A stretch of 64,000 nucleotides of DNA from Marinomonas pollencensis (GCF_003387375.1 NZ_QUNG01000007.1:143409-207408), one strand, 5' to 3'. Positions 1 through 11,310 are shown, counted from the stretch's first letter. The notes: generated by a model from the sequence alone, not told the origin. Numbers and translations are program-made.

Positions 1-390
1 GTGCTTTATGCATTGCAGCAAAATATAAACTTATTTTATTCCCCAACTCAGATAGCCCTTGGCGAGGCGCCGCAAAATACCACCATTCGCGCGGGCGGAA
101 TGGTGGTGAAAGGCAGTGTTAAGCGTGACGCTAATACCCTAGATGTGGTGTTTTCAGTGACGGACTTTAAACACTCGCTACAGATTCAATATCAAGGTAT
201 TTTGCCAGACTTATTCCGTGAGGGGCAGGGGATAGTCGCCCAAGGAAAAATGCTCAGTAACGGTGTTTTTTCGGCCTCTCAAGTGTTGGCAAAACACGAT
301 GAAAAATACATGCCTCCGGAAGTGTCGGAGGCGTTAGAAAAAGCCCAAAATGACAGTACTCCTACCTCATCCTCTGTTAATGATTACTAG
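1..390 (+). CDS. ccmE: Cytochrome c maturation haem chaperone CcmE (5' end cut by the window)
   Basis: Periplasmic haem chaperone that binds haem covalently and passes it to CcmF for attachment to apocytochrome c. The visible 129 residues hold the beta-barrel OB-type domain and the motif [10 protein letters not shown] near the C-terminus; His99 of this fragment is the expected haem-ligating histidine and Tyr103 the conserved tyrosine. The N-terminal cytoplasmic tail and most of the membrane anchor lie before base 1, so the GTG at position 1 is an internal valine codon. It is followed 6 bases later by ccmF, as in a ccm operon. Confidence 0.95.
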   Translation: MLYALQQNINLFYSPTQIALGEAPQNTTIRAGGMVVKGSVKRDANTLDVVFSVTDFKHSLQIQYQGILPDLFREGQGIVAQGKMLSNGVFSASQVLAKHDEKYMPPEVSEALEKAQNDSTPTSSSVNDY

Positions 391-396
391 GTTTTT

Positions 397-2343
397 ATGA
401 TTCCCGAAATTGGACACTTTGCATTAATACTGGCGTTGTTTTTCTCTTTTTGTTTGTCGCTTGTGCCGTTAGTTGGCTATTGGCAGAAAAACACCGTGCT
501 GCTTCATACCGCTCGACCCTTAACTTATCTAATGTCTTTTTTTGTGTTGGTGAGTTTTTTGCTATTGGCCTTGTCCTTTATGACGGATGATTTCTCTGTT
601 TTGTATGTGAGTCAGAACTCCAATAGCCAGCTGCCTATTTGGTATAAATTTAGTGCGATATGGGGCGGTCACGAAGGCTCTTTACTGCTTTGGGTATTGA
701 TTTTATCCGGTTGGAGTTCTGCGGTGGCAATAAAAAGCCGCTCGTTACCGTCAGAAGTAGGGCCTGTTGTATTGGCTGTGTTGGGCATGGTGTCTTTAGG
801 TTTTTTGTCTTTTATGCTTTTTACCTCATCGCCTTTTGTGAGGGTGCTACCGGAAGTCGCCTTAGATGGACGAGATCTCAATCCATTATTACAAGACATT
901 GGGCTCATTATTCATCCTCCCATGCTGTATATGGGATATGTCGGCTTTTCTGTTGCCTTTGCATTCGCGATAGCGGCGTTAATAACAGGCAACCTCAGTG
1001 CTTCGTGGGCCCGTTGGACAAGACCGTGGACTTCTTTGTCATGGGCGTTTTTAACCTTAGGAATCACCCTAGGCAGTTGGTGGGCATATTATGAGCTAGG
1101 CTGGGGAGGCTGGTGGTTTTGGGACCCAGTGGAAAACGCCTCTTTTATGCCGTGGTTGGCAGGGACTGCATTGGTTCACTCTTTGGCCGTGACAGAGAAG
1201 CGAGGAGTATTTAAAAGCTGGACAGTATTGTTGGCGATTTTTACTTTTAGCTTATCTTTGTTAGGTACTTTCTTGGTACGTTCAGGGGTTCTGACCTCTG
1301 TGCACGCGTTTGCCGCAGACCCAACTCGTGGCATTTATATACTGGCGCTACTGGTAGTGCTTATCGGAGGCAGCTTGCTGCTTTATGGCGTTCGTGCCGG
1401 TCAAGTTCGCGCCCGTGCTACTTTTGGCGTTAGCGGTCGAGAGGCTTGGCTGTTGCTCAATAATATTTTATTAACAGTGTTAACGCTGACTGTATTATTG
1501 GGCACTTTATACCCATTGATTTTTGATGTGTTTGGCTTAGGTCGCATTTCAGTGGGAGCACCGTATTTTAATACGGTCTTTTCTCCCATTGCCTTGTTGC
1601 TGATTGTGTTTATGGCCATTGGGCCTTTTTCTAAATGGCAGCAAACCTCCACATCCATCTTGCTTAAGGCGGTTTTATGGCCGGCAGTTTTTGCCGTTGT
1701 AGTGGCCGCTTGGCTTGCGTATTCCAATGCCTTAGGGTGGATAGCTTGGCTTACCTTGAGTATTGCTCTGTGGGCAGCATTGCTAACCTTAAAAGATTGG
1801 TTTGCAAAAGTATCAGCAGGAAGCAAAGGTATTATACCAAGAGCACGTCAGTTACCGCGTAACTATTATGGAATGATGATCGCTCACCTTGGCATGGTGG
1901 TAACACTAGTTGGTATCTTGTTGGTGAGTACCAGCAGTCATGAGACCACGGTTAAGTTATCGCCAGGAGAGTCAGTCTCATTTGCCGGCTACGAATTTCA
2001 TTTTGATGGCATTTCACACCTGAAAGGCCCTAATTATATTGCGGATCGCGGTGCCATATCGGTTTCTAAAGAGGGGACGTTTGTGAGCTTGTTAAGCCCT
2101 GAGAAGCGGTTTTACTCAACCAGTCGACAAATTATGACAGAGGCAGGTTTAGACGCTGGTTTTACTCGGGATCTTTATGTTTCTTTAGGGGAAAAGCTGG
2201 CCGATGACGCCTGGGGAATTCGCATCTACGTGAAAGCGTTTGTACGCTGGATCTGGTTAGGAGGCTTGATGATGATGTGCGGCGGTTTGCTGTCTGCGTT
2301 AGATAAGCGCTACCGTAATAAAGTGCGAGGTGCTAATGCGTAA
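397..2343 (+). CDS. ccmF: Haem lyase subunit CcmF
   Basis: Large inner-membrane protein of the cytochrome c synthetase; it takes haem from CcmE and ligates it to the CXXCH motif of apocytochrome c together with CcmH and CcmI. At 648 residues it has the usual family length. It is strongly hydrophobic, with many membrane helices, and carries the tryptophan-rich WWD motif (WGGWWFWDPVENASFMPW) at about residues 236-253, which handles haem on the periplasmic face. The ATG has an AGG eight bases upstream. The 3' end overlaps ccmG by 8 bases. Confidence 0.97.
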   Translation: MIPEIGHFALILALFFSFCLSLVPLVGYWQKNTVLLHTARPLTYLMSFFVLVSFLLLALSFMTDDFSVLYVSQNSNSQLPIWYKFSAIWGGHEGSLLLWVLILSGWSSAVAIKSRSLPSEVGPVVLAVLGMVSLGFLSFMLFTSSPFVRVLPEVALDGRDLNPLLQDIGLIIHPPMLYMGYVGFSVAFAFAIAALITGNLSASWARWTRPWTSLSWAFLTLGITLGSWWAYYELGWGGWWFWDPVENASFMPWLAGTALVHSLAVTEKRGVFKSWTVLLAIFTFSLSLLGTFLVRSGVLTSVHAFAADPTRGIYILALLVVLIGGSLLLYGVRAGQVRARATFGVSGREAWLLLNNILLTVLTLTVLLGTLYPLIFDVFGLGRISVGAPYFNTVFSPIALLLIVFMAIGPFSKWQQTSTSILLKAVLWPAVFAVVVAAWLAYSNALGWIAWLTLSIALWAALLTLKDWFAKVSAGSKGIIPRARQLPRNYYGMMIAHLGMVVTLVGILLVSTSSHETTVKLSPGESVSFAGYEFHFDGISHLKGPNYIADRGAISVSKEGTFVSLLSPEKRFYSTSRQIMTEAGLDAGFTRDLYVSLGEKLADDAWGIRIYVKAFVRWIWLGGLMMMCGGLLSALDKRYRNKVRGANA

Positions 2344-2845
2344 GTTATTGTGGTTTTTGCCGTTTTTTGTCTTTTTGGGGATGGGAGTTGTGCTTTATAA
2401 GCAACTAGGGACTAACCCAGAATATATGCCATCCGCCTTGATTGGCAAACCGGTGCCCGACTTTACTTTGGTGTCCTTACAAACCAATAGGGTAGAAGAC
2501 CAATCCAGCTTACCAAAGCAAGCTTATTTAATTAATTTTTGGGCGACCTGGTGTCCAACTTGTGAAATGGAGCATGCTTATTTAAGAGAGCTTGCCCAGC
2601 AAGGGGTGCCTATTGTTGGCATCGATTACAAAGATGATAGCAACAAGGCTCAGCAATGGTTGGCCACTAAGGGAAACCCTTATCAACTGGTGGTGACCGA
2701 CGAGTTAGGCAAGTTTGGTCTGGATATGGGGGTCACTGGCGCGCCAGAGACTTTTGTGGTGAACAGCAAAGGCATTATCGTTTATCGCCATCAAGGTGAT
2801 TTGAACAGTACGGTATGGCAAGAAATGAAAGGCTACCTAAAATGA
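2336..2845 (+). CDS. ccmG: Thiol:disulfide interchange protein CcmG (DsbE)
   Basis: Membrane-anchored periplasmic thioredoxin-like protein that keeps the apocytochrome c haem-binding cysteines reduced. It has an N-terminal signal anchor (residues 1-22) and a thioredoxin fold with the active site WCPTC (Cys73, Cys76), preceded by NFWAT. The family cis-proline context GAPETF is near residue 140. I chose ATG 2336 rather than the in-frame GTG two codons earlier; 169 residues fits the family. It overlaps ccmF upstream, and its stop overlaps the ccmH start as ATGA, suggesting translational coupling. Confidence 0.95.
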   Translation: MRKLLWFLPFFVFLGMGVVLYKQLGTNPEYMPSALIGKPVPDFTLVSLQTNRVEDQSSLPKQAYLINFWATWCPTCEMEHAYLRELAQQGVPIVGIDYKDDSNKAQQWLATKGNPYQLVVTDELGKFGLDMGVTGAPETFVVNSKGIIVYRHQGDLNSTVWQEMKGYLK

Positions 2846-3255
2846 AACTGATGAAATCCTTTTGTATCATGGTGACCTTGTTGCTGTCTTCTTATGCGTT
2901 TGCCGACACCTTGATGACCTTCAGTTCTGAGCTGAATCAAACGCGCTTTCAGTCATTGGCAAAAGAGTTGCGTTGCCCGAAATGCCAAAATCAAGATTTG
3001 GCGGACTCGCAAGCCGACATTGCCAAAGACTTACGCATACAAATACACGATATGATTGAACAGGGTAAGACCGACCAAGAAATTGTTGATTACATGGTCG
3101 CGCGTTACGGCGATTTTGTTCTGTATCGCCCTCGATATTCTGCCGCGACGGCATTTTTATGGGGAGGGCCGATCGCTTTATTATTGATCGGTTTCGTTGC
3201 CTTTGGTTGGGTGTTATTGCGCAATAAAAAACGTAGAGCAGGGAAAGTATTATGA
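2842..3255 (+). CDS. ccmH: Cytochrome c maturation protein CcmH (CcmL-type)
   Basis: Membrane-anchored periplasmic thiol protein that works with CcmF and CcmG on apocytochrome c. It has a cleavable-looking signal sequence (residues 1-21, ending SYAFA), the conserved motif LRCPKCQNQ with Cys45 and Cys48, and one C-terminal membrane helix (about 105-125) followed by a basic tail. At 137 residues it corresponds to the short CcmH domain only; in E. coli this is fused to a CcmI-like TPR domain, which here is the separate next gene. ATG 2842 overlaps the ccmG stop and is preferred to the ATG at 2815. Confidence 0.95.
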   Translation: MKLMKSFCIMVTLLLSSYAFADTLMTFSSELNQTRFQSLAKELRCPKCQNQDLADSQADIAKDLRIQIHDMIEQGKTDQEIVDYMVARYGDFVLYRPRYSAATAFLWGGPIALLLIGFVAFGWVLLRNKKRRAGKVL

Positions 3256-4448
3256 TGCTGCTGTGGTTAGTAATGGCATTAATGATAGCCGCGAGTTTAT
3301 TATTTTTCTTTGTCTATTTGCAGAAAAGTCTCCAGCAAAATAGCGATGAGAATCCACTGAACTTTATTGCTGCGCGGACTTCCGAAATAGCTCAAGAGCA
3401 AGAAATTGGGCGTTTGACAGGGCAAGAAGCGGGCGTATTGCTTCATGATTTAGAAGAAGAAAAAACATTTTCCTCGGCAAAGGCGCAAGGCGACTCAGGG
3501 CATGGCGCTGGCGCTAAAAAATCGCCCTTAACAAGGTATTTTCTACTCGGGGTTTTTGCTTGTGTCGCTTTAGGCAGTGTGAGTTTATATCAATCGTTAG
3601 GCTATTCCAAAGAGGTGTTGTTTTCTCAAGCGTTGGCGGCAAAAACGAATACTCCTAAAATGACGCTGGATTTTCTTAAGTATCGCAGCGAACGATATGA
3701 TAGAGCGGAAGATTGGTATTATCTAGCAAACGACTTAATGTCTTTAGAACAATACCCGCAAGCCATGGCTGCGTTTAAAAAAGCCTTGGTGAAACTCCCC
3801 GTAGGCAGTGCTGATCAGGCAGAAGTCATGGTGAGGTACGCCCAAGCTATATTTTATAATAATGGCAATGTGAGCAGCCCAGCGATGATCGCGTTAGTCG
3901 ATAAAGTATTGGCACTCGAGCCTAAAAATGCCACCGCATTGGGCTTGAAAGGCGTGGCTGCTTTTGACCAGCAGGCCTATTTAGAAGCGGTGCTGAACTG
4001 GCAGGCGGCAGCGCGCTACAATGAGAATGCCAGTGAGCGTCAGACTTTATTGGCGGCTATCCAGAACGCTCGCCAAGCCGGCGGCATTAGCTATCAACAG
4101 GTCCCAGCTTTAGTCACTCAGCAAATCGCCCTACGAGTGGTTTGGGATAAAAGTAAAATACAGTGGCAAGCCGACGATGTTTTATTGGTTTATGCGTTAG
4201 CCTCTGGTGATAGAATGCCGATCGCCATTCGTCGGGTCTACCCTGAAGAGTTGAATCGTCCTATTATCCTCACCAATCTTGATAATCTCATGTCAAAGCA
4301 ATCGTTAGCGGATGCCAAGAATGTCACTCTGGTGGTAAAACTGTCGAAAATTACCGCAAAAGACCTGACAAAAGGTCAGGTAATCGGTATAAAAAAAGAC
4401 GTACCTTTAAACACTAGAGCGATTTATCCAATCAATGTGACCTTATAA
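3252..4448 (+). CDS. ccmI: Cytochrome c maturation TPR protein CcmI (CycH)
   Basis: Apocytochrome c chaperone of the haem ligation complex. An N-terminal membrane helix (about residues 4-24) and a second one (about 93-112) flank a cytoplasmic loop, as in CcmI. TPR-like repeats follow from about residue 150 to 280, and a C-terminal periplasmic domain ends the protein. The 398-residue length is normal. It starts inside the ccmH stop codon (ATGA overlap), so it is the last gene of the visible ccm operon; zipA begins 65 bases downstream. Confidence 0.9.
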   Translation: MMLLWLVMALMIAASLLFFFVYLQKSLQQNSDENPLNFIAARTSEIAQEQEIGRLTGQEAGVLLHDLEEEKTFSSAKAQGDSGHGAGAKKSPLTRYFLLGVFACVALGSVSLYQSLGYSKEVLFSQALAAKTNTPKMTLDFLKYRSERYDRAEDWYYLANDLMSLEQYPQAMAAFKKALVKLPVGSADQAEVMVRYAQAIFYNNGNVSSPAMIALVDKVLALEPKNATALGLKGVAAFDQQAYLEAVLNWQAAARYNENASERQTLLAAIQNARQAGGISYQQVPALVTQQIALRVVWDKSKIQWQADDVLLVYALASGDRMPIAIRRVYPEELNRPIILTNLDNLMSKQSLADAKNVTLVVKLSKITAKDLTKGQVIGIKKDVPLNTRAIYPINVTL

Positions 4449-4513
4449 TTGAATCCTAAGGCACTTCGTTTGATAATAGCGTTAACTTTATTGATCTAAT
4501 TCGGAAATATGCA

Positions 4514-5566
4514 ATGGAATTTAGCTTGCGTGAGTGGCTAATCTTGATTGGGGTGGTCATTATAGTGGCCATCCTAATAGACGGATTTCGTCGCTATAAA
4601 AAAGGCCAGCAATTCAGCCAGGATGACGATGACGATTTCGTAGATCCTGATGAGTTAGCCCGTGAGGCCATGGTAAGGCGAGAGTTGCCAAATGGTGGTG
4701 CACGTCCTGTAACTGAGACAAAGCGTCAAGCTTCTGACCCTATCACGAATGCATTTGAAAATGCTCGTCAAACGGTCAATGCTCCGCTAGCAGACCTGCC
4801 ACATAAAGTGGATTCAGGTCCGACGTTAGAGCGTGATGAAAACTTGCATCTTGATGAACTTGCTTCTTTGGTACCGGAGCGTGAAGAAGATTCAGGACGC
4901 TATACAGAGCAGAATTACTCGGATGAACATTTCGACGAGTACGACCTTGCTTCGCGCCATGATGACTACGACGATGATCTTGATATTGGCAAAGAAGCAG
5001 AGTCCCAGAACGAGCTTGATGAAACCGACTATGAACGGGATTACTCAAGTGTGGATGTGGATCAGATAACACCGCACGGTAACACCTATGAGCTGGACGA
5101 TAGCGACTCTGAAAGCGACGATGCAGCAGAAATAGAAGAAGTCATTGTGATTAATATTTTTGCTCCTGAGGGCAAAACTTTTTCAGGGATTGAGCTGCTA
5201 CAGTTAGTGTTAAATTGCGGTATGCGTTTTGGCGAAATGGATATTTTTCATCGTCACGAAGAAGGTTTCGACCGTGGCCGTGTGCAGTTCAGTATGGCGA
5301 ATGCCATTGAACCTGGCACTTTTGATTTGGACACCATGGGCGAAGGGGATTGCCCTGGGGTGAGTTTCTTTATGGGCTTACCTGGTCCGAAGAACAGTAT
5401 GAAGGCGTTTGATTTTATGCTGGAAACGGCGCAAGCCTTAGTACGTAACCTCGGTGGTGAACTGCGTGATGAGCGCCGCAGCCCGATGAGTGAGCAAACC
5501 ATTGCACATTGTCGTCAACGAATACGTGATTTTGAGCGTCGGCGTTTGATGAAGAACAAACCTTAA
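4514..5566 (+). CDS. zipA: Cell division protein ZipA
   Basis: Inner-membrane essential division protein that tethers FtsZ to the membrane. The N-terminus is a type Ib anchor (about residues 8-23) followed by RRYKKGQ. A long linker (about 35-205) is very rich in Asp, Glu and Ser, unlike the Pro/Gln-rich linker of E. coli ZipA. The C-terminal FtsZ-binding domain (about 208-340) contains NIFAPEGKTFSG and GMRFGEMDIFHRHE, both typical of ZipA_C. The neighbour ligA is the usual partner (zipA-ligA). A hairpin terminator follows directly. Confidence 0.95.
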   Translation: MEFSLREWLILIGVVIIVAILIDGFRRYKKGQQFSQDDDDDFVDPDELAREAMVRRELPNGGARPVTETKRQASDPITNAFENARQTVNAPLADLPHKVDSGPTLERDENLHLDELASLVPEREEDSGRYTEQNYSDEHFDEYDLASRHDDYDDDLDIGKEAESQNELDETDYERDYSSVDVDQITPHGNTYELDDSDSESDDAAEIEEVIVINIFAPEGKTFSGIELLQLVLNCGMRFGEMDIFHRHEEGFDRGRVQFSMANAIEPGTFDLDTMGEGDCPGVSFFMGLPGPKNSMKAFDFMLETAQALVRNLGGELRDERRSPMSEQTIAHCRQRIRDFERRRLMKNKP

Positions 5567-5573
5567 ATTTTAC

Positions 5574-7674
<2,101 letters not shown>

Positions 7675-7675
<1 letters not shown>

Positions 7676-7911
7676 TGGATACATTAATTCCTTATGACTC
7701 GTTAGCAAGCGACACCTTGATGACCATTCTGGATGACATTGTGTCTCGTGAAGGTACGGATTATGGCGACTATGATTTGTCTGCAGAACAGAAACGTCAG
7801 CAAGCGATGAATGCACTCAAAGGGGGTCAAGCGGTGCTATTGTTTGATACTGAGAGTGAGACTATTAAAATGGTGCCGAAAGATACGCTAACGCATTACG
7901 ACCTCATCTGA
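7675..7911 (+). CDS. yheU: UPF0270 family protein YheU
   Basis: Small conserved proteobacterial protein of unknown function (78 residues, family UPF0270). Recognised from LIPYDSL at the N-terminus, SREGTDYGDYDLS in the middle and GQAVLLFDTESETI near the end, all family landmarks. Its ATG shares the final A of the ligA stop codon (TAATG), so it is translationally coupled to ligA. Its own stop codon sits inside a terminator hairpin. Confidence 0.88.
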
Positions 7912-7920
7912 GGTCGTAAT
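7895..7920 (+). terminator. Terminator overlapping the yheU stop codon
   Basis: ATTACGACCTCA and TGAGGTCGTAAT form a perfect 12-bp inverted repeat with two central bases (the real loop will be larger), followed by TTTC. The 5' arm lies in the yheU coding sequence and the 3' arm begins with its TGA stop. It ends the zipA-ligA-yheU unit just before convergent cysE. Confidence 0.75.
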
Positions 7921-7938
7921 TTTCAACAAAGCAGTAGA

Positions 7939-8763
7939 TTAAGACTGAGCGTCGCTGCAATCGCGAACGCAGTGGTTGATATTGTGGTCCATGGCGCGCG
8001 ATGGCTCTTCGCCAGTGTTGCGCCCAACTATTTTTGCTGGCACGCCTGCAACCGTCGTGTGTGCTCCTACGGCTTCTAAAACAACGCTACCCGCGCCAAT
8101 TTTAGCGCCTTCTCCGACCTCGATATTACCTAAGATCTTAGCGCCAGCACCAATCAATACGCCGGAGCGGATTTTCGGATGTCGATCACCATGCTCTTTC
8201 CCTGTGCCACCTAAAGTGACGGACTGAAGGATAGAAACATTGTCTTCGATCACGCAAGTTTCGCCGACCACCAAGCCTGTTGCGTGGTCTAACATGATGC
8301 CACTGCCTATCGTTGCAGCTGGATGTATATCGACACTGAAAACCATCGACATTTGCCCTTGCAGATAAAGAGCTAGACTTTGTCGGTTGTTTTTCCAAAG
8401 CCAGTTGGCAACACGATAAGTTTGTAAGGCATGGAAACCTTTAAAGAACAACAGTGGTGTCGTTAAGCTGTTGCAAGCTGCATCCCTTTCTTTTATCGAT
8501 AAAATATCTTGCTCAATGCACTCAACAATGCCAGATTTAGGGTCCGATATCGCTTCTTCAAAGACTTCTCTTAGTACAATAGAAGGGATGGTGATGCTGT
8601 CTAGTTTGCAGGCTAGCAAAAAGCTAAGCGCAGAGCTTAACGATTCGTGCCTAAGGATAGTAGTATTGAAATAGCTGGCGAGAATGGGTTCATCTAAAGC
8701 CAGTTTTTTTGCTTCAGCTTGTAAAGATGACCATAAGTTGCCAGAAGTCACGGCATTATACAT
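7939..8763 (-). CDS. cysE: Serine O-acetyltransferase CysE
   Basis: Transfers acetyl from acetyl-CoA to L-serine, the first step of cysteine synthesis, in the cytoplasm. The N-terminal helical SATase domain (residues 1-140) is followed by a left-handed beta-helix of hexapeptide repeats (about 145-245), with the catalytic-type motif LDHATGLVVGE and the glycine-rich stretch VTLGGTGKEHGDRHPKI. With ATG 8763 the length is 274, matching E. coli CysE (273). A TTG at 8775 would add four residues. It is convergent with yheU. Confidence 0.95.
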   Translation of the reverse strand: MYNAVTSGNLWSSLQAEAKKLALDEPILASYFNTTILRHESLSSALSFLLACKLDSITIPSIVLREVFEEAISDPKSGIVECIEQDILSIKERDAACNSLTTPLLFFKGFHALQTYRVANWLWKNNRQSLALYLQGQMSMVFSVDIHPAATIGSGIMLDHATGLVVGETCVIEDNVSILQSVTLGGTGKEHGDRHPKIRSGVLIGAGAKILGNIEVGEGAKIGAGSVVLEAVGAHTTVAGVPAKIVGRNTGEEPSRAMDHNINHCVRDCSDAQS

Positions 8764-8880
8764 TGTGTTACTCAAGGGGCTATTTACCTATTTTAATTCG
8801 CAGCTAGAATGTAATTAATAGTGTTAGCATGAAACAAAACAAGGCTTAAGGCAAAGATTGCCACAGATTATGGAGACAGT

Positions 8881-9210
8881 ATGACTAAAAAAACCGTTGC
8901 CGATGCATTACATGTATTTTACGAGCTAAATTCTACATTCGCGGATGCTTACTGGGAAACCAACGATATTAATCAAAAAGATCGTTTTTTTGCAATGAAG
9001 AGCATGTTACAAGATGAGCTGGATGAACTCCATAAGCTGAGTGTGCAAGATCATATTTATCCTTACGAATCGATTGACCCAGGTGTCTTGCAATTGCGTG
9101 ATGAATTACGAGCTTTGCTGCCCGATATGAATCGAGTGGTGCTACGGCCACAGACCATCAAACGCTTTCTTGAACTGGTACCAAGTGCTTGTGAGTTATT
9201 CGAGCTATAA
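8881..9210 (+). CDS. Conserved-looking protein of unknown function, 109 residues
   Basis: I do not recognise this family. The protein is soluble, acidic and mostly helical by eye, with no signal peptide, membrane segment or cysteine pair. It contains DELDELHKLS and a C-terminal RFLELVPSACELFEL; a single cysteine sits near the end. The ATG has GGAGA about 6 bases upstream, a good ribosome binding site. It is divergent from cysE and convergent with mnmC, so it forms its own transcription unit. Codon use resembles its neighbours, which supports a real gene. Confidence 0.7.
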   Translation: MTKKTVADALHVFYELNSTFADAYWETNDINQKDRFFAMKSMLQDELDELHKLSVQDHIYPYESIDPGVLQLRDELRALLPDMNRVVLRPQTIKRFLELVPSACELFEL

Positions 9211-9216
9211 AAACAA

Positions 9217-9259
9217 TGCCACCAATAATCCTGCTCATTGGGCAAGAAAATTGGTGGCA
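9217..9259. terminator. Inverted repeat between two convergent genes
   Basis: TGCCACCAAT (9217-9226) and ATTGGTGGCA (9250-9259) are perfect 10-bp arms around 23 bases, placed between the convergent 109-residue gene and mnmC. There is no clear T-run on either side, so an intrinsic terminator is likely but not certain. Confidence 0.4.
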
Positions 9260-9288
9260 AACGAGCGTCTCATCCATCACACCAAGTA

Positions 9289-11310
9289 TTAAAGCTGCTC
9301 ATTGCGCTTGATAGCACGGATAGCAAAACGATTAGGGTGTAGTTTATCCATGATACTTTGCTCCAGTGGCGATGGTGTATTAGTAATTAAGTTAGCCAGG
9401 TAATGACCCGTTAGTGGCGTGGAAACAAGCCCACGAGAGCCATGGCCAATATTAATAAATAAGCCTTCTTGGTCGACATGCGTTTGATGGCTTTGCCATT
9501 TTGCATTTTTACTCAGCCGAGCATAATGGCTTTGTAATTCGCTTGGCGAAGCAATGGGGCCAACCATAGGGGCATAGTCAGGTATCGCACAGCGAAATGA
9601 CACCCTGCCACCACATTGCTCCTCCGGGAGTGTCTCCTTCGGTAAGTGCAACAGCTCTTCTAAGATTCGAAGGTTGCGTTGTTGGCTTTCTGCTCTAACG
9701 CTTTCATCAGAATCTCTAATGTCATAGGTTGCGCCAAAATGTAGCGTGTCTTTAAGTGGCGGGGAGACATAACCTGCTTGGCAAAGTACATGTGTCGGAC
9801 TGAGTTTGGCCAGTGGTTGATTTTTTGATGTGCAAGCTTGCTGAGCAGCATCGAGAGGTAAATAAGATACTTGACCGCGAATTGGATACGCCGGGGTAGA
9901 CGGAAGGAAGTCGAGGTCATGGGTATCATTAGCGGTACAAATCACCACATGAGAAAAGTGTTGCTGCTGGCTTTGATGGCTAGCAAGCCACCGATGAGGT
10001 CCTTGCTTTACTTTTTCTAATGCACTTAATCGCGTTCTTAAAGACACCTTTATTTGCGGATGGTTGAGCAGTTTTTGGCACAGTTCGGTGAGCACTACCC
10101 AACCAGATAACGGCAAAAATAGGCTGCCGCTGTCGTCGTATTGACGCACGATTGATTCAGGGTAGAGTTTATTGTTTAGCAGCTGAGTAAAACGCTGTTG
10201 TTCTTTTGCGTTGGTAGGGCGCTGCTCTAAGCCGCATTGCTGCCAAAACACTGCTTGGTCATCGAGCTGAGAATACAGTCTGCTGGCATATAAATAAGCG
10301 CTTAAATAGAAGCGGTTGATGGGCGTGTCTTGACTTGCTAGTTTAGGGTAAAGCATACCCTGAGGGTTACCAGAGGCCTTACACGCAATGCTATCTCCTT
10401 GCTCCCATACGGTGACCTTAACACCCTGTTGTGCAAGGGCGAATGCCGTTGTAGCACCTGCTAAGCCGGCTCCTACCACTAAAACCTCTGGGGTGGTTGA
10501 GGGAGATTCCGCGGTTTTGTTGGGGCGGACATTAAACCAGGCTTTACCTTGTGACATTCGTTCACTAAAAGATTGGCTTTGCTGTGTTAGCTCGCCGATG
10601 GCCATTTCGCGTTTGTGGCCAAAACCTTTCACTTTACGTACCTCAAACCCCACTTCTTGCAACCCTCTACGGACAATACCCGCTGCGGTAAAGGTCGCGA
10701 AACTGGTGCCTTGATGGCTCAGTCGGTGAATGTGTTGAAACAAACTCGGGGACCACATTTCAGGGTTTTTGCTAGGAGCAAAACCATCAAGAAACCATGC
10801 GTCAACATCGGCATTGAGCGCGGCAAAGCCTTCTTCTGCTTCACCAAACCATAGGGTTAATTGAATGCGACCTTGTGCCAGTTCTAGCCGGTGCAAGCCA
10901 TGACTTAACTCAGGGTAGTGGGCAATAAGGGCTTGGCTATATGGCTGTAAAGAAGGCCACATTTTCAAGGCATTTTCTAACGCCGCTTTATCGAGTGGAA
11001 ACTTCTCCACCGAAATGAAGTGTAAGCTGGCGTTGGTTGGAGCGTCTTCTATAAACGCTTGCCAAGCACAAAGAAAGTTGAGTCCTGTGCCAAATCCTGT
11101 TTCCGCAATGGTAAAGTGAGCATTGCTGGCGGGGTCAGTCGTTAGTTTTTTCCAACGCTCGCTAAGATTGTTGTGTTGAAGAAACACATAGCGAGTTTCT
11201 TCAAGGCCTGCATTTTTATCAAAATAAACGTCGTCAAATTGAGTGGAATGCGGTGCACCATCTTCTCCCCAGTTAAGCTGGGGAGAAGCTAAACAATAAC
11301 TAGTTAACAC
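9289..11310 (-). CDS. mnmC: Bifunctional tRNA wobble-uridine modification enzyme MnmC
   Basis: Makes mnm5s2U34 in tRNA. The C-terminal FAD oxidase removes carboxymethyl from cmnm5s2U, and the N-terminal methyltransferase then methylates nm5s2U. The N-terminal domain has FDDVYF, GLEETRYVF and the SAM-binding AETGFGTGLNFL (residues 69-80); the oxidase begins near residue 275 with VVGAGLAGATTA, a dinucleotide-binding GxGxxG motif. At 673 residues it is a full two-domain form. The GTG start at 11310 overlaps the end of the upstream cyclophilin gene, suggesting coupling. Confidence 0.95.
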   Translation of the reverse strand: MLTSYCLASPQLNWGEDGAPHSTQFDDVYFDKNAGLEETRYVFLQHNNLSERWKKLTTDPASNAHFTIAETGFGTGLNFLCAWQAFIEDAPTNASLHFISVEKFPLDKAALENALKMWPSLQPYSQALIAHYPELSHGLHRLELAQGRIQLTLWFGEAEEGFAALNADVDAWFLDGFAPSKNPEMWSPSLFQHIHRLSHQGTSFATFTAAGIVRRGLQEVGFEVRKVKGFGHKREMAIGELTQQSQSFSERMSQGKAWFNVRPNKTAESPSTTPEVLVVGAGLAGATTAFALAQQGVKVTVWEQGDSIACKASGNPQGMLYPKLASQDTPINRFYLSAYLYASRLYSQLDDQAVFWQQCGLEQRPTNAKEQQRFTQLLNNKLYPESIVRQYDDSGSLFLPLSGWVVLTELCQKLLNHPQIKVSLRTRLSALEKVKQGPHRWLASHQSQQQHFSHVVICTANDTHDLDFLPSTPAYPIRGQVSYLPLDAAQQACTSKNQPLAKLSPTHVLCQAGYVSPPLKDTLHFGATYDIRDSDESVRAESQQRNLRILEELLHLPKETLPEEQCGGRVSFRCAIPDYAPMVGPIASPSELQSHYARLSKNAKWQSHQTHVDQEGLFINIGHGSRGLVSTPLTGHYLANLITNTPSPLEQSIMDKLHPNRFAIRAIKRNEQL

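Noticed and set aside
660..1094. A 144-residue plus-strand frame inside ccmF
   Set aside because: It is an alternative frame of the conserved ccmF WWD region, with no independent support.
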